A stretch of 64,000 nt of DNA, taken from Streptomyces sp. CB02261 (GTDB lineage Bacteria; Actinomycetota; Actinomycetes; Streptomycetales; Streptomycetaceae). Position 1 is the stretch's first letter, and each line of letters opens with the position of its first letter. The notes under the pieces are model-generated. The model did not search any database. It saw nothing but the letters and a program-made list of their open reading frames with translations, and had not been told where the DNA came from. The DNA is taken from NCBI RefSeq assembly GCF_001905665.1, contig NZ_LIVX01000005.1, positions 396,134 through 460,133 on the forward strand, written 5' to 3'. Below, in pieces: positions 45,221 through 54,452 of this stretch. The position numbers were made by a program, and so were the translations under genes.

Positions 45221-45252
45221 CCGCCCCCACCGCCGCGTGCGGTGGGGGGCGG
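45221..45252 (-). terminator. Strong stem-loop after the ABC operon
   Basis: CCGCCCCCACCGC pairs with GCGGTGGGGGGCGG (one bulged G) around CGCGT, 25 bases beyond the stop codon of the permease gene. Confidence 0.75.
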
Positions 45253-45276
45253 AAGCAAGAGTGCGGTACCTGTCCT

Positions 45277-47622
45277 TCATTCGGTGCGCAGAGCGGTGGC
45301 GGTGCGGGCCCTCGCGGCCCAGCCCGCGGGCAGGAGCGCGCCCAAGGCGGCGATGAGGAGGCCGCCCAAAGCGAGTGGAAGCAGTTCGGCCGTGTGGTAG
45401 ACGGCGATGACGGAGTCGGGGAGACGAAGTCCCGCACTGTCGCCCATCGCGGGGAAGACCCAGCCGTGCAGGGTCACGCCGAGCGGCACACCCAGCGCGC
45501 CCGCGACCACACCGGTCAGGACGACCGAGGTGAGGACCATCGCGATGGTCTGACGGGGGGTCATGCCGAGCGCCTTGTAGACACCTGTCTCCCGGACGCG
45601 CTCGCGGGTATCGAGCAGTACGCCGTTGAGCACACCGAGCGCGGCGACGGCGACGAGCATCAGCGTGAGGAGCGCGGACAGAGAGTTGAGCGTGACGACC
45701 ATGTCGCTGCCGTCGGCGAGCCCGCCGGCCCGGGCGGTGGCGCCCAGCGGCGCGAGGCCCTTGTTCAGCGCGTCGACGTAGCCGGCGACGTCGGTGCCTG
45801 ACGCGACCGCGATGTGATGGCTCGTGTCCGCCAGGTCGGGGTGCGCGGCCGCGAGAGTGGCCGCGTCGGTGAAGACCTGCATGCCGTCGTTCCGGGGGTC
45901 GAGGACCTCGCCGATGATCCGAACCGTGACGGGCCGGTCCAGGCCGTTCACGGTGACAGTGTCGCCGACGCGGGTGCCGGTGGCGGCCAGGAAGGGCGTC
46001 GGGACCACGGCCTCGCCGGGCTTGTCGATCCAGCGGCCCGAGACCATGGTGTAGCCGCCCCAGGAGGCGTCGCCGGTGAAGGCGATCACATCGACGATGC
46101 CGGTCACGCCGGACACCGTCGCCCGTACCCGCGCGGCGCTGTAGTGCTTCCCGGTTCCGGCGTCGGCATCGATGGCCGCGGCCACCGCGGCGGGGTCGGC
46201 CCGGGGCTGCTTCTTGGAGCCAGGGCCCTGGGGGCCGAACGGCATGGGCGCGGGCACGGTGACATCGGCGACGTCGTGGGCCTTGGCCTTCATCACCTCG
46301 CCGAGCGAGGCCACCATCCCGACGGTGAACGTGACGGCGATGGTGCCGAACAGCACCGCCGTGCCCATGGCCAGCGCTCGGGCGGGCCGTGCGAAGGGCC
46401 GGGCCAGGCCGAGCGCGACCGGCTGCGGCAGCGGCAGCCGGTCGGCCAGGCGGGCCGCCCACCGGCCGCGCCGCGTCGACGTGCTGCGCCCTACGGCGAG
46501 CGCGTCGACCGTACGGAGCCGGCCGGCCCGCCAGGCACTCGCCCACGCGGTCGCCGCGACCAGACCCAGCACCCCGGCGATCACTGACGCGTCGACCCAG
46601 GGGGCGATCGCCAGAGAGGAGGAGCCGTAGACCTCCTCGGTCTCGGCCAGTACCGGTACGGCCAGCAGGTGGCCGGCGAGGACACCGACCGCCGTGCCGA
46701 CAGCGGCCGGGATCAGTGCCTGCCCGACGTAGGCCCGTACGACCTGGGTCGGGGTGAAGCCGATGGCCTTGAGAATGCCGATGCGGCGGGTCCCCGCGCC
46801 GACCGCCGCCGCGACGATGTTGCCCACGATGAGCACCGACATCACCAGGCCGAGGGTGCCGAACGCGATGAGGAACGGGACGTAGAGGGCGGTGTCGCGC
46901 TCGGCGTTCTTCTTGACGGTGAGCCAGGACTGCTTGCCCACGGCGGCCCTCGGCGGCAGCCCCTCGGTCACGGCCTTACCAGCCGCATCGACCTGGGCGG
47001 CGGTGCCCGCGTCGGTGAAGCGGTACAGCATCTGGTAGCCGCCGCTGCCGGGTGCGGTGAGCGCCGGCATCTGGGACGGCATCACCCACGCGTCTGCGGT
47101 CTGCGTCACCGACCGGGCCACTCCGACGACCGTCAGCGTCGGGCTGACGGACAGCTCGGGGAAGGTGACCTTCATGCCCAGGATCGGGAGGAGCGAGGAG
47201 CCGGCGGACAACACGAGCTCACCGGAACGCGTGGGCCACCGCCCGTCGAGCAGCGCCACCTCGTCCACGTCCCCGCCGGGATCACCTCGGCCGACCACGG
47301 TCATCGGCCACCCGGAGCCCGCCCCGTCCGACGTCGGGGCGACCGTCGCCGTACGGAACGGCCCTGCCGCACTGCTCACCCCTTCGGCGTCCGCGGACTC
47401 CGACAGTCGCGCAGCACTCACCTGGTCCGCGTCGAACTCGACGGACAGGTGCGCGCCACGCTGCTCGGCGAAGGCGTCGGCGAAGGGAGCGCCGGAGACC
47501 ACGAGCAGCGTTCCGCCGAGGACGGAGGCGGCCACCGCCATCATCGTGGCGAGCCCGATCACCAGCGTCTGCACCCGACGCCGGCCCACCCCCGACCGCA
47601 CCACCGTGGCGAGGGCGCTCAT
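45277..47622 (-). CDS. ABC transporter permease, double FtsX/MacB type
   Basis: A 781-residue permease with two FtsX domains. An N-terminal helix (LVIGLATMMAVAASVLGGTL) is followed by a large extracellular domain, then helices near residues 255-380 (first FtsX core), a linking helix near 420, a second extracellular domain and a last block of three helices near 655-770. This ten-helix plan is typical of Gram-positive exporters of lipids or resistance to peptide antibiotics. It overlaps the ATPase gene by four bases (ATGA), so both are translated together. A two-component system is divergently encoded and probably controls the operon. Confidence 0.92.
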   Translation of the reverse strand: MSALATVVRSGVGRRRVQTLVIGLATMMAVAASVLGGTLLVVSGAPFADAFAEQRGAHLSVEFDADQVSAARLSESADAEGVSSAAGPFRTATVAPTSDGAGSGWPMTVVGRGDPGGDVDEVALLDGRWPTRSGELVLSAGSSLLPILGMKVTFPELSVSPTLTVVGVARSVTQTADAWVMPSQMPALTAPGSGGYQMLYRFTDAGTAAQVDAAGKAVTEGLPPRAAVGKQSWLTVKKNAERDTALYVPFLIAFGTLGLVMSVLIVGNIVAAAVGAGTRRIGILKAIGFTPTQVVRAYVGQALIPAAVGTAVGVLAGHLLAVPVLAETEEVYGSSSLAIAPWVDASVIAGVLGLVAATAWASAWRAGRLRTVDALAVGRSTSTRRGRWAARLADRLPLPQPVALGLARPFARPARALAMGTAVLFGTIAVTFTVGMVASLGEVMKAKAHDVADVTVPAPMPFGPQGPGSKKQPRADPAAVAAAIDADAGTGKHYSAARVRATVSGVTGIVDVIAFTGDASWGGYTMVSGRWIDKPGEAVVPTPFLAATGTRVGDTVTVNGLDRPVTVRIIGEVLDPRNDGMQVFTDAATLAAAHPDLADTSHHIAVASGTDVAGYVDALNKGLAPLGATARAGGLADGSDMVVTLNSLSALLTLMLVAVAALGVLNGVLLDTRERVRETGVYKALGMTPRQTIAMVLTSVVLTGVVAGALGVPLGVTLHGWVFPAMGDSAGLRLPDSVIAVYHTAELLPLALGGLLIAALGALLPAGWAARARTATALRTE

Positions 47623-48326
47623 CGGACGGCCTCGGAGGCGACGGCGGGCGACACGAGGTCCTCGGTGATCCGGCCGTCGGCGATCCTGACCGTACGGTTC
47701 GTGCAGGACCGGGCCAGAGCCAGGTCGTGGGTGACCACCACGATGGTCTGGCCCTCGGCGTTGAGTTCGGCGAGCAGTCGGCTGACGTCCTGTCCGGCGG
47801 CCGTGTCCAGGGCCCCGGTGGGCTCATCTGCCAGAAGCAGCGGCGGCCGGTTCATCAGTGCCCGTGCCACCGCGACGCGCTGCCGTTCACCGCCGGACAG
47901 CCGCCCCGGATGGGCGTGGGCGTGCCGGTCGATGCCGAGGGTTTCCAGGAGCTGTGCCGCCCGGCGGGCCGCATCGCCACGTGCCATGCCCGCGAGCCGC
48001 GCGGGCAGGATGACGTTGTCGGTGACGGTCAGGTCGTCGAGGAGGTTGAAGAACTGGAAGACCATGCCGATCTTCGACCGCCGGTAGCGGGCCGCCCCTG
48101 CCTCGCCGAGGCGGTCCACGCGCACGCCGTCCACGGTGATGGACCCCGCATCGGGCCGGTCCAGGCCGGCGATCAGATTGAGCAGCGTGGACTTGCCGCT
48201 GCCGGAGGGGCCGAGGACCGCGACGGCCTCGCCGGGCCGCACGATCAACGACGCCTCCTGCAGGGCGGGCAGGGCGTCGTCGTAACGACGGCTCACCTCA
48301 CGCAGTTCGATCACTGGCCTGGTCAT
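47619..48326 (-). CDS. ABC transporter ATP-binding protein, MacB/LolD type
   Basis: A 235-residue ATPase that powers the downstream FtsX-type permease. Walker A is LGPSGSGKSTLL near residue 40, the Q loop is SKIGMVFQFFNLLDDLTV, the signature is PGRLSGGERQRVAVARAL near 145 and Walker B is LLLADEPTGALDTAAGQD near 165. The LDDLTV motif after the Q loop and the LSGGERQRV signature are those of the lipoprotein/peptide exporter subgroup. It is first in a two-gene operon and is translationally coupled to the permease. Confidence 0.95.
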   Translation of the reverse strand: MTRPVIELREVSRRYDDALPALQEASLIVRPGEAVAVLGPSGSGKSTLLNLIAGLDRPDAGSITVDGVRVDRLGEAGAARYRRSKIGMVFQFFNLLDDLTVTDNVILPARLAGMARGDAARRAAQLLETLGIDRHAHAHPGRLSGGERQRVAVARALMNRPPLLLADEPTGALDTAAGQDVSRLLAELNAEGQTIVVVTHDLALARSCTNRTVRIADGRITEDLVSPAVASEAVR

Positions 48327-48552
48327 GAACGGGCTCCTTCGATACGGGCGGCACGCAGGGCATCTGGCTCCCGGAACGCTAAGAGCGCGCCGCGCCGCCG
48401 CGCGTCACCCGCCCGGACCCTTCGCCGCACCACATCGGGACCACCTGCCGGAACGTCATCCCTGCGATGTAGCCGCCCGATGTACACGGGCGCCATGAAC
48501 AGCCGTCGAGGCGGACTCCCGGGGCTCCGGTGGCGGCGACAATGAACCGGTG

Positions 48553-49866
48553 ATGTACGTACGTACGATGCTGGAGCAGCGGCTGTCGTCCTCGGTCCGC
48601 GAGACGGTCCGCGACGCCAGGCTCCCGACCGGTCCGCCGCCGCGCCTCAGCCGTCGCGCCTGGTGGTTCGACGTACTGGTGGCGCTGGCGCTCGGCATCA
48701 CCACGGTCTATTACGGCATCGACAACACGAACAACGTCGTGGTGCGAGAGATCGCCCCCGGCGTGCGGTACGTCGTGCCGCGCCCGGCCGGCCCGGGCGG
48801 CATGGCCCTCATGGTGACCCTCGCGATCGTTGCCTCGGGGGCCCTGGCGCTGCGCCGCCGCTTCCCGCTCACCGTGCTGTGCGTCGTGACGGTCGCCGTA
48901 CTGGCGACACCGCAGAGCGTCATGCGGCTGACCTTCTACGCGTTCGTAATCGCCGTCTACAGCGCTGCGGTCCACAGCCCCTACCGGGTCGCGACCCTTG
49001 CGGCACTGCCGGTATCGGTCCTCATGGTCGGCACCTCGGGGAACTCGGTGACACCGATCATCCCCAACGAGTACATCGCCCTGCTGATCCTGGTCCCGAT
49101 GGCAGGAGCCGCCCTCGGGCTGCGCACCTGGAAACTCCGGACCGACGAAGGCCGCACCCGACTCTCCGACCTGGAACGACAACAGGCCGAGGCACTGCGC
49201 CGGGCGGTCGAGCACGAGCGCGCGAGGATCGCACGCGAACTGCACGACGTCGTCACGCACAACGTCAGCGTGATGGTCATCCAGGCGGGCGCCGCCCGCA
49301 AGATCATGCAAACGGCCCCCGAGCAGGCCGGCGAGGCGCTGCTCGCCGTCGAGGCGAGCGGGCGGGCGGCCATGACCGAGCTGCGCCACGTCATGGGACT
49401 GCTCACCATGGCCGACGAGGGCGAGGAGACGTACGGAGGCGGAGACCTGGCCGACACGGCGGCCGAGCTGGCCCCGCAGCCCGGCCTGGATGAGCTCGAC
49501 ACGCTGGTCGGCAGGGTCCGGAACACCGGACTGCCGGTCGAACTGACCGTGACCGGCCCGCCCCGCCCCCTGCCGCCCGGCGTCGAACTCACCGCCTACC
49601 GCGTGGTCCAGGAGACCCTGACCAACACCGTGAAGCACGCCTCCGGCGCCACCGCCGCCGTGACCATCGAATACAGCCCGGAACGGCTCCGGATAGAAGT
49701 CACCGACACCGGCGGACACCCAGGCGCGGGCGCGGCCGCAGGCAACGGCCGGGGCCTGATCGGCCTTCGCGAGCGCCTCGCCGTCTACGACGGAACCCTG
49801 AACGCCGGCCGGCGCCACACCGGCGGTTACCGCGTCGAGGCCCTGATCCCCTTGGAGGCACCGTGA
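48553..49866 (+). CDS. Sensor histidine kinase (HisKA_3 type)
   Basis: A kinase of about 437 residues with four to five membrane helices in residues 40-185. The phospho-acceptor His lies in ARIARELHDVVTHNVSVMVI near residue 228. The ATPase N box is VVQETLTNTVKHASGATAAV near 350, and the G box is GNGRGLIGLRERLAVYDGTL near 398. A coiled linker (RTRLSDLERQQAEALRRAVE) joins membrane and kinase parts. The start codon is an ATG directly behind an in-frame GTG; ATG 48568 is a further option. It overlaps the regulator gene by four bases (GTGA) and is divergent from the ABC exporter operon, its likely target. Confidence 0.92.
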   Translation: MYVRTMLEQRLSSSVRETVRDARLPTGPPPRLSRRAWWFDVLVALALGITTVYYGIDNTNNVVVREIAPGVRYVVPRPAGPGGMALMVTLAIVASGALALRRRFPLTVLCVVTVAVLATPQSVMRLTFYAFVIAVYSAAVHSPYRVATLAALPVSVLMVGTSGNSVTPIIPNEYIALLILVPMAGAALGLRTWKLRTDEGRTRLSDLERQQAEALRRAVEHERARIARELHDVVTHNVSVMVIQAGAARKIMQTAPEQAGEALLAVEASGRAAMTELRHVMGLLTMADEGEETYGGGDLADTAAELAPQPGLDELDTLVGRVRNTGLPVELTVTGPPRPLPPGVELTAYRVVQETLTNTVKHASGATAAVTIEYSPERLRIEVTDTGGHPGAGAAAGNGRGLIGLRERLAVYDGTLNAGRRHTGGYRVEALIPLEAP

Positions 49867-50501
49867 CCGAGCCGCTGCGCGTGCTCCTCGCCGATGACCA
49901 GACCCTGGTCCGCACCGGATTCCGGTTGATCCTCGGCGCCGACGGCATCGACGTCGTCGCTGAGGCGACCAACGGAACCGAGGCGGTCGAAGCCGCCCGC
50001 CGCACCCGTCCCGACGTGATCCTGATGGATGTCCGGATGCCCGAGACGGACGGCCTGGAAGCCACCCGCCGCATCCTCACGGGCGCCCCCGACGAACCCC
50101 GCGTCATCATCCTGACCACCTTCGACCTCGACCGGTACGTCTACGCGGCACTGTCCGCCGGGGCCAGCGGCTTCCTCCTCAAGGACGTCACCCCCGAACA
50201 CCTGACCGCGGCCGTCCGCACGGTCCGTACCGGCGACGCTCTCCTCGCGCCCGCCATCACCCGCCGCCTCGTGCAGTGGTTCGCCCAGCGTGGCAGCGAC
50301 ACCGCCGCCCTCCACCGCGACCTCGCATCGCTCACCCCGCGCGAACTGGAGGTCCTCGGCCTGCTGGCCCGAGGACTGAGCAACGCCGAACTCGCCACCC
50401 GCCTCCACCTGGCCGAGGCGACCGTCAAGACGCACGTCGCCCGCATACTCGCCAAGCTCGGACTCCGTGACCGCGTCCAGGCCGTCATCGTCGCCTACTA
50501 G
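49863..50501 (+). CDS. LuxR/NarL-family response regulator
   Basis: A 212-residue regulator paired with the upstream kinase. The receiver shows VLLADDQTLVRTGFRLILGA, phospho-acceptor Asp in DVILMDVRMPETDGLEATR near residue 54 and Lys in GFLLKDVTPEHL near 102. The DNA-binding part is LTPRELEVLGLLARGLSNAE with LAEATVKTHVARILAKLGL. It starts with GTG overlapping the kinase stop. Such kinase/regulator/ABC sets in Streptomyces commonly respond to envelope stress or peptide antibiotics; the inducer here is unknown. Confidence 0.93.
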   Translation: MTEPLRVLLADDQTLVRTGFRLILGADGIDVVAEATNGTEAVEAARRTRPDVILMDVRMPETDGLEATRRILTGAPDEPRVIILTTFDLDRYVYAALSAGASGFLLKDVTPEHLTAAVRTVRTGDALLAPAITRRLVQWFAQRGSDTAALHRDLASLTPRELEVLGLLARGLSNAELATRLHLAEATVKTHVARILAKLGLRDRVQAVIVAY

Positions 50502-50644
50502 ACGGGACTGGTCAGCGTCGGCGCACGCGAGGCCGCCCAGCGGTCCACGAAGCAGACGTAAACCGAAGCGGAGGCGTGGGGGCACCTGCCGGAACCTGCG
50601 CCTGTGCCGGTGGTGCACGCCTCCGAACTCGTACAACGGTCGCC

Positions 50645-50731
50645 GATGCCCGATGCCCGATGCCCGATGCCCGATGCCCGATGCCCGATGCCCGCGCCCG
50701 ATGCCCGCGCCCGCGCCCGATGCCCGCGCCC
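50645..50731. repeat. Tandem 7-bp GATGCCC repeat
   Basis: Seven exact copies of GATGCCC in a row (50645-50693), followed by a mixed array of GCGCCC and GATGCCC units. It lies between the response regulator and the zinc-ribbon gene. Confidence 0.95.
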
Positions 50732-50816
50732 GGAGGCAGGGCCTGTCTCGTCGATCCTGCTGGACGTCACGCAAAACTGGTCGAGTTCATCCCGGACGAG
50801 CCGTACTCTGCCCCAC

Positions 50817-51146
50817 ATGGCCCACGCGAAGACCTCCTACGTCTGCCTGCCCTGTCGGGCCTCCTACAAGCAGCCTTACGTCGGTGACCGCGACCGGCTC
50901 TGCCCACGCTGTGCCGAGCCGCTGATCCATGTGGGTTCCGCCTTCGCAACGCCGCGGCGGCGCGACACTGCTGCCTGGCGGACCCTGTCGGTACTGCTGA
51001 ACGCCGGTGTCCGCTTCCACAAGAGTTGTTGTGGCGGCCCTGGCTATCGTCCGCGCACACTCGGCGAGGTGCGCGAGCGGATGGCATACGCGCGAAAGAC
51101 CGGTGAGCCGTTCGCGCGCGCATTGGTGCGTCGCGAGGTGCCGTAG
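50817..51146 (+). CDS. Small zinc-ribbon protein
   Basis: A 109-residue protein whose N-terminal half is a treble-clef or rubredoxin-like zinc ribbon: CLPC, then 16 residues, then CPRC. An additional Cys-Cys pair appears in FHKSCCGGPGYRPRTLGEVR. The C-terminal part is basic (RALVRREVP). The protein could bind nucleic acid or be a small redox or assembly factor; no specific family is recognised. The ATG follows the tandem GATGCCC repeat by about 85 bases. Monocistronic. Confidence 0.75.
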   Translation: MAHAKTSYVCLPCRASYKQPYVGDRDRLCPRCAEPLIHVGSAFATPRRRDTAAWRTLSVLLNAGVRFHKSCCGGPGYRPRTLGEVRERMAYARKTGEPFARALVRREVP

Positions 51147-51265
51147 CCCTCGCAGATGCCGAGGGATCCATCGACTGGAACCGATGCCGACCGGGAGGTC
51201 CTGGACGCCGCGATTGGCCGGCTGTCCCCGGACCACCGGATCGGTATCCGGGCAGAAGACGAGCC

Positions 51266-51958
51266 TCACCCCTCCGGTGCGGGATCTGGGGACACATGAT
51301 CCCGGACCTTTCCGAGCCTCTGCTCAGTCACCTGGCCACGGATCACAGCCCGGAGCGACTCGCGGTCGCCGGCACGGGCGGCGAGACCGTCGAACCATGG
51401 CCCTGCGCCTGGCCAGTCGAACGGCATCGACCCCTTGGGCCAGGCTGCGGCGAGTTCCCGCGCGAGGGCCAGTCCCTCTCCGGCCAGTTCGTCCCGGCCT
51501 GCCGCCGCTGCGACGAGAACACTGTCCTCCATCTCCAGAACGGCAGCGCCGTGCCCCTTCTCCAGACGACGCCGAGCCTCCGCGTGGTACTCCCGTACGA
51601 TCCCGTCGATCGACGGCGGCTCATCGAGCGTAAGTCGGCTCTGCTGTCGCAGCGCGCCGACCGCATGGGCGAAGTCCCGCTCGTGGCGGCCGAAGAGAAC
51701 CGGATCGGGCATCCCTGACGGGCGAGCCAGACGCTGCCCCAGCATCAGGGACACCACCGGGAACTCCCTCGTCAGCGCATGGACGTGAGCTGTCGGGATG
51801 TACCCGTCGCCGCCGGTCGTCCGGTCAAGACAGATACCTTGCACGACCGGGCCGATCCGACGGAGCAGGTGCAAGGACTTCCAGGTGTCGAACCCCGGAA
51901 ACTCCGCGGCCCACTCCTTCGTCACCCGCCCAGCGGTGGGAACAACCGACTTGGTCAT
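51266..51958 (-). CDS. Hypothetical protein
   Basis: A 230-residue soluble protein. Segments include GFDTWKSLHLLRRIGPVVQG, GICLDRTTGGDGYIPTAHVH, LFGRHERDFAHAVGALRQQS and a helical C-terminus (GLALARELAAAWPKGSMPFD). A very good ribosome site (GGGAGGTG) sets the ATG at MTKSVVPTAG. No cofactor motif, signal or membrane segment is visible. I do not recognise the family. Monocistronic. Confidence 0.75.
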   Translation of the reverse strand: MTKSVVPTAGRVTKEWAAEFPGFDTWKSLHLLRRIGPVVQGICLDRTTGGDGYIPTAHVHALTREFPVVSLMLGQRLARPSGMPDPVLFGRHERDFAHAVGALRQQSRLTLDEPPSIDGIVREYHAEARRRLEKGHGAAVLEMEDSVLVAAAAGRDELAGEGLALARELAAAWPKGSMPFDWPGAGPWFDGLAARAGDRESLRAVIRGQVTEQRLGKVRDHVSPDPAPEG

Positions 51959-52599
51959 GGATTCACCTCCCTTGTGATCGACACTCGGGAAGCTGCCTGG
52001 CACTCAGATGCGCCTGCCTCCGCCCGAATCCCTTCCCGGGATGCAACGGGGTGCACGCGCACGGCAGGGGCCCGGGGGCCGCTCTCACCCGACAAGGCTT
52101 CGCCGCCCCAGCCCGCCCCCTCGGCCGGAGCCAATCGGCGTGGTGATCGTCGCCCGTTGACAGAGAGGCATGTGGGAGAGCGGGCGCCAACGACCCCGAG
52201 TCCACCCTGTCTGATGGTGATGGGGGAGTGTGGGTGGCGGAATCGGGGGCATGCGGGTGATGAGCGCATGGGACCGCTCTGGATATGCAGGGCTCTGCCG
52301 GACTTCCCCCTCCGGCGGGCCCGTGGGTGGTTGAACGGCCCGCACTGGGTAATAGTGCGGGCCGTTCGGCGCGTGCCGGTGCCATGTGGAGACGTGTGTC
52401 ATGCGACGGCCGGCTTCGCACGCTCCCGTGCTCCCTTGCCCGACTCATCGGCGGCCCCGATGCGACCCAGTTCACGCGCGCCTGAGATCGGGCATCAGAG
52501 CTGACGAATACGATCTCCAGCCGGGGCGCAGGATACTGAGCACCTCGCCTGATGTAGGGGACTGGGGGGCATGAACGGCGACCGTGATGCGGTCTGCCG
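51959..52599. other. Non-coding gap with a strong hairpin
   Basis: About 640 bases holding the promoter side of the upstream-lying hypothetical gene and the 3' side of the methyltransferase gene. The only clear structure is the stem-loop listed at 52333. Confidence 0.4.
52333..52367. terminator. Perfect 14-bp stem-loop
   Basis: GAACGGCCCGCACT pairs exactly with AGTGCGGGCCGTTC around GGGTAAT. It lies 233 bases after the stop of the minus-strand methyltransferase gene, so it could be a distant terminator or the hairpin of an unassigned small RNA. Confidence 0.55.
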
Positions 52600-53817
52600 T
52601 CATCGGAGCTCGGGGCGCGAGACGGTGGGCAGCGGCGGCAGCACCCAGCCGAGGTCCCTCGGACCCGCGCCGGAGGTGACGCACTGCTCTCCGGTGCCGT
52701 CGCCGAGTTCGACGCGGTACGTCTCCGGTCGGCCTGCCTGCTCCCAGCGGGCGTGCAGGTCCTCGAGTTCCGCCCAGACCTCGCGCGGCCCGTGGACACG
52801 GACGGTGCCGTCGCCAGGGCCGGCCACGGCCCAGGATTCGTCTTCGGGGGCGACGATCGTCATCGTCTCGGCCTGGAAGTCCCGCACCAGGCCAGGAGCG
52901 AGGTACGCCGCGGCGAGCCAGAAGCCGTAGGCGTCGTCCGGTGGCGGCGCGAGCCGGGAGGGCCGCGCCGTGCCGGGGTCGGCACTGATCCGGGCGCGGT
53001 GGTCCAGGGCACTCAGCCACTGGTAGCCCAGCATCGGCCGGTACCCCCGCGGCCGACCCCGCAGGACAGCCTCGATCCGGCCCGTACCGGTCCTGGTGAC
53101 GAGGAGCTGTCCGGGCCAGCTCGGCGTACGGGTCGCGAGCGTGGTGAGCGGCCGTCCATCCGGTGCGAGCTGCTTCACCCACGCGGGCGGGACACGGGGC
53201 ACGCCGATGCCGGAGTGGATCTGATCGAACCGCCCGCCTTCCGGATGTCCGGCCAGGGCATCGCCCTCGACGACCGTGGCTTCCAGATCGAGCCGGTCGA
53301 GGTTCCGCTGCGCGAAGGCCGCCATGTGTCCGTCCCGCTCCACGCCCGTGGCGAGCCCGGGACCGGTGATGGTGGCGGCGAGCGCGAGGGAGACGCCGGG
53401 GCCGGGCCCGAGCTCCAGGTAGCGCTGGCCCGGCCGGATCTGCAGGGCTTGGAGGGCCTCGACAGTGGCGGGGGTGTAGGTGGACATGGACGTCATGTGG
53501 CCGCCGGTCACCGGCCCGCGGGCGAGCGCGTCGAGCGGCTCGCCGTCGCGCTGGAGCAGGATCGACTCGTCGCTGTGGATCAGGTCGAGCCACTCCTGAC
53601 GGTCCCCGGCATGGGAGCCGTCCAGGAGGATCCAGTCGATCGGATCGGCACCAGGCCCGCTGACCCGTACGTAGGCATGGGGCAGCAGTACTTCACGGCG
53701 AACGTGGCGCAGCGCGTCGCGCAGATGGGGGTCGGTCAGAACGCCCGCCGAGGTGAGGCGGTCGACCATGGCGGCGCGCAGGTTGCTCGTCGCGTCTGCG
53801 TGGACGTCAAGAGACAT
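52600..53817 (-). CDS. Protein-L-isoaspartate O-methyltransferase-like enzyme
   Basis: A 405-residue SAM-dependent methyltransferase of the PCMT family. It carries the PCMT-type N-terminus LRDALRHVRREVLLPHAYVR, a linker ending HMTSMSTYTPATVEALQAL, motif I YLELGPGPGVSLALAATITG near residue 142 and VVEGDALAGHPEGGRFDQIH. The C-terminal 170 residues are an additional domain. PCMT-like proteins of this length with such an extension are also found with RiPP maturation systems (ATP-grasp or FxLD type). No precursor, ATP-grasp or dehydratase gene is visible next to it, so repair-type or RiPP-type function stays open. The start is set by GAAGGAG. Confidence 0.85.
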   Translation of the reverse strand: MSLDVHADATSNLRAAMVDRLTSAGVLTDPHLRDALRHVRREVLLPHAYVRVSGPGADPIDWILLDGSHAGDRQEWLDLIHSDESILLQRDGEPLDALARGPVTGGHMTSMSTYTPATVEALQALQIRPGQRYLELGPGPGVSLALAATITGPGLATGVERDGHMAAFAQRNLDRLDLEATVVEGDALAGHPEGGRFDQIHSGIGVPRVPPAWVKQLAPDGRPLTTLATRTPSWPGQLLVTRTGTGRIEAVLRGRPRGYRPMLGYQWLSALDHRARISADPGTARPSRLAPPPDDAYGFWLAAAYLAPGLVRDFQAETMTIVAPEDESWAVAGPGDGTVRVHGPREVWAELEDLHARWEQAGRPETYRVELGDGTGEQCVTSGAGPRDLGWVLPPLPTVSRPELR

Positions 53818-53971
53818 GAGAGCTCTCCTTCGTGCGAGCGGGATGGAGCATAGCGGTCGGGCGGCGGGCGGGGGAGGACCACAGGAGGCCGACCGGGATG
53901 AGGGTGAGCGCGGTTCGGACGAGCAGCGCCGATGTGCACCGAAGGGCCGCGGCGATGCCGTCGGCGGTCAT
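53807..53971 (-). CDS. Possible small membrane peptide overlapping the methyltransferase start
   Basis: A 54-residue reading frame (MTADGIAAALRCTSALLVRT, then a hydrophobic LTLIPVGLLW stretch) that ends 11 bases inside the methyltransferase gene. Codon use in its first half is typical of real genes, but no family is recognised and no clear ribosome site exists. Listed because its position is that of a coupled upstream gene; it may be chance. Confidence 0.2.
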   Translation of the reverse strand: MTADGIAAALRCTSALLVRTALTLIPVGLLWSSPARRPTAMLHPARTKESSHVS

Positions 53972-54224
53972 CACCAAGAAGGCGCCGCCAGCCCTTACGG
54001 ACAGCGGGGTGATCCGCGGGATCCGCGGAGCGGCGGCAAGGGTAAGTGGGTTGCACCGGCCGCTTTTCCCGACGTCGGGATCATCGATCCCCGAACTGTC
54101 CTGGCGGCACCTTGACGCTCCCACCGATGTCGTTCAGGTAGGCCAGCGTGTCTCGTGCGAGTTCCTCCAGTTCGACACCTACAACGAGGAGGCCAGACTG
54201 TCCGTCCGACCGCACAGGGGTATC
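53972..54224. other. Non-coding, decayed stretch
   Basis: No gene recognised between the methyltransferase promoter side and the IS remnant. Confidence 0.35.
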
Positions 54225-54432
54225 GGGCGGTCGCTACCGGGTACGACACGCGCGGGTACGTCTTCCTCGGCAGGGCCACGGCAGCAGCCCTCGTCATCTG
54301 GCTCCGTACCTGAGCCAACGTGGATTCTCAGAACCCCGTATCGGCGGGCCGCTGGCGCCCACACGGAGCCGGGTTGCCGTTCTTGTCGAAGACCTCGGAA
54401 GCGTTGGCCGAATTCACCCACACTGTGATGCC
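54225..54432. mobile_element. Remnant of the 10-kb IS: transposase 3' end plus passenger-gene 3' end
   Basis: On the plus strand the frame reads RAVATGYDTRGYVFLGRATA then ALVIWLRT and a stop, the C-terminus of the IS5-family transposase found near 10.3 kb. On the minus strand the same stretch encodes the tail of the small passenger gene (ITVWVNSANASEVFDKNG, then RQRPADTGF and a stop). Similarity starts abruptly at both edges. The orientation is opposite to the copy at 10 kb. The normal transposase stop, lost in the 10-kb copy, is kept here. Confidence 0.8.
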
Positions 54433-54452
54433 GGGAGGGGAACGAGTCGGGC

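Noticed and set aside
50645-50731. Tandem repeats considered as a CRISPR array.
   Set aside because: Units are 7 bp without spacers, and no cas genes are present.
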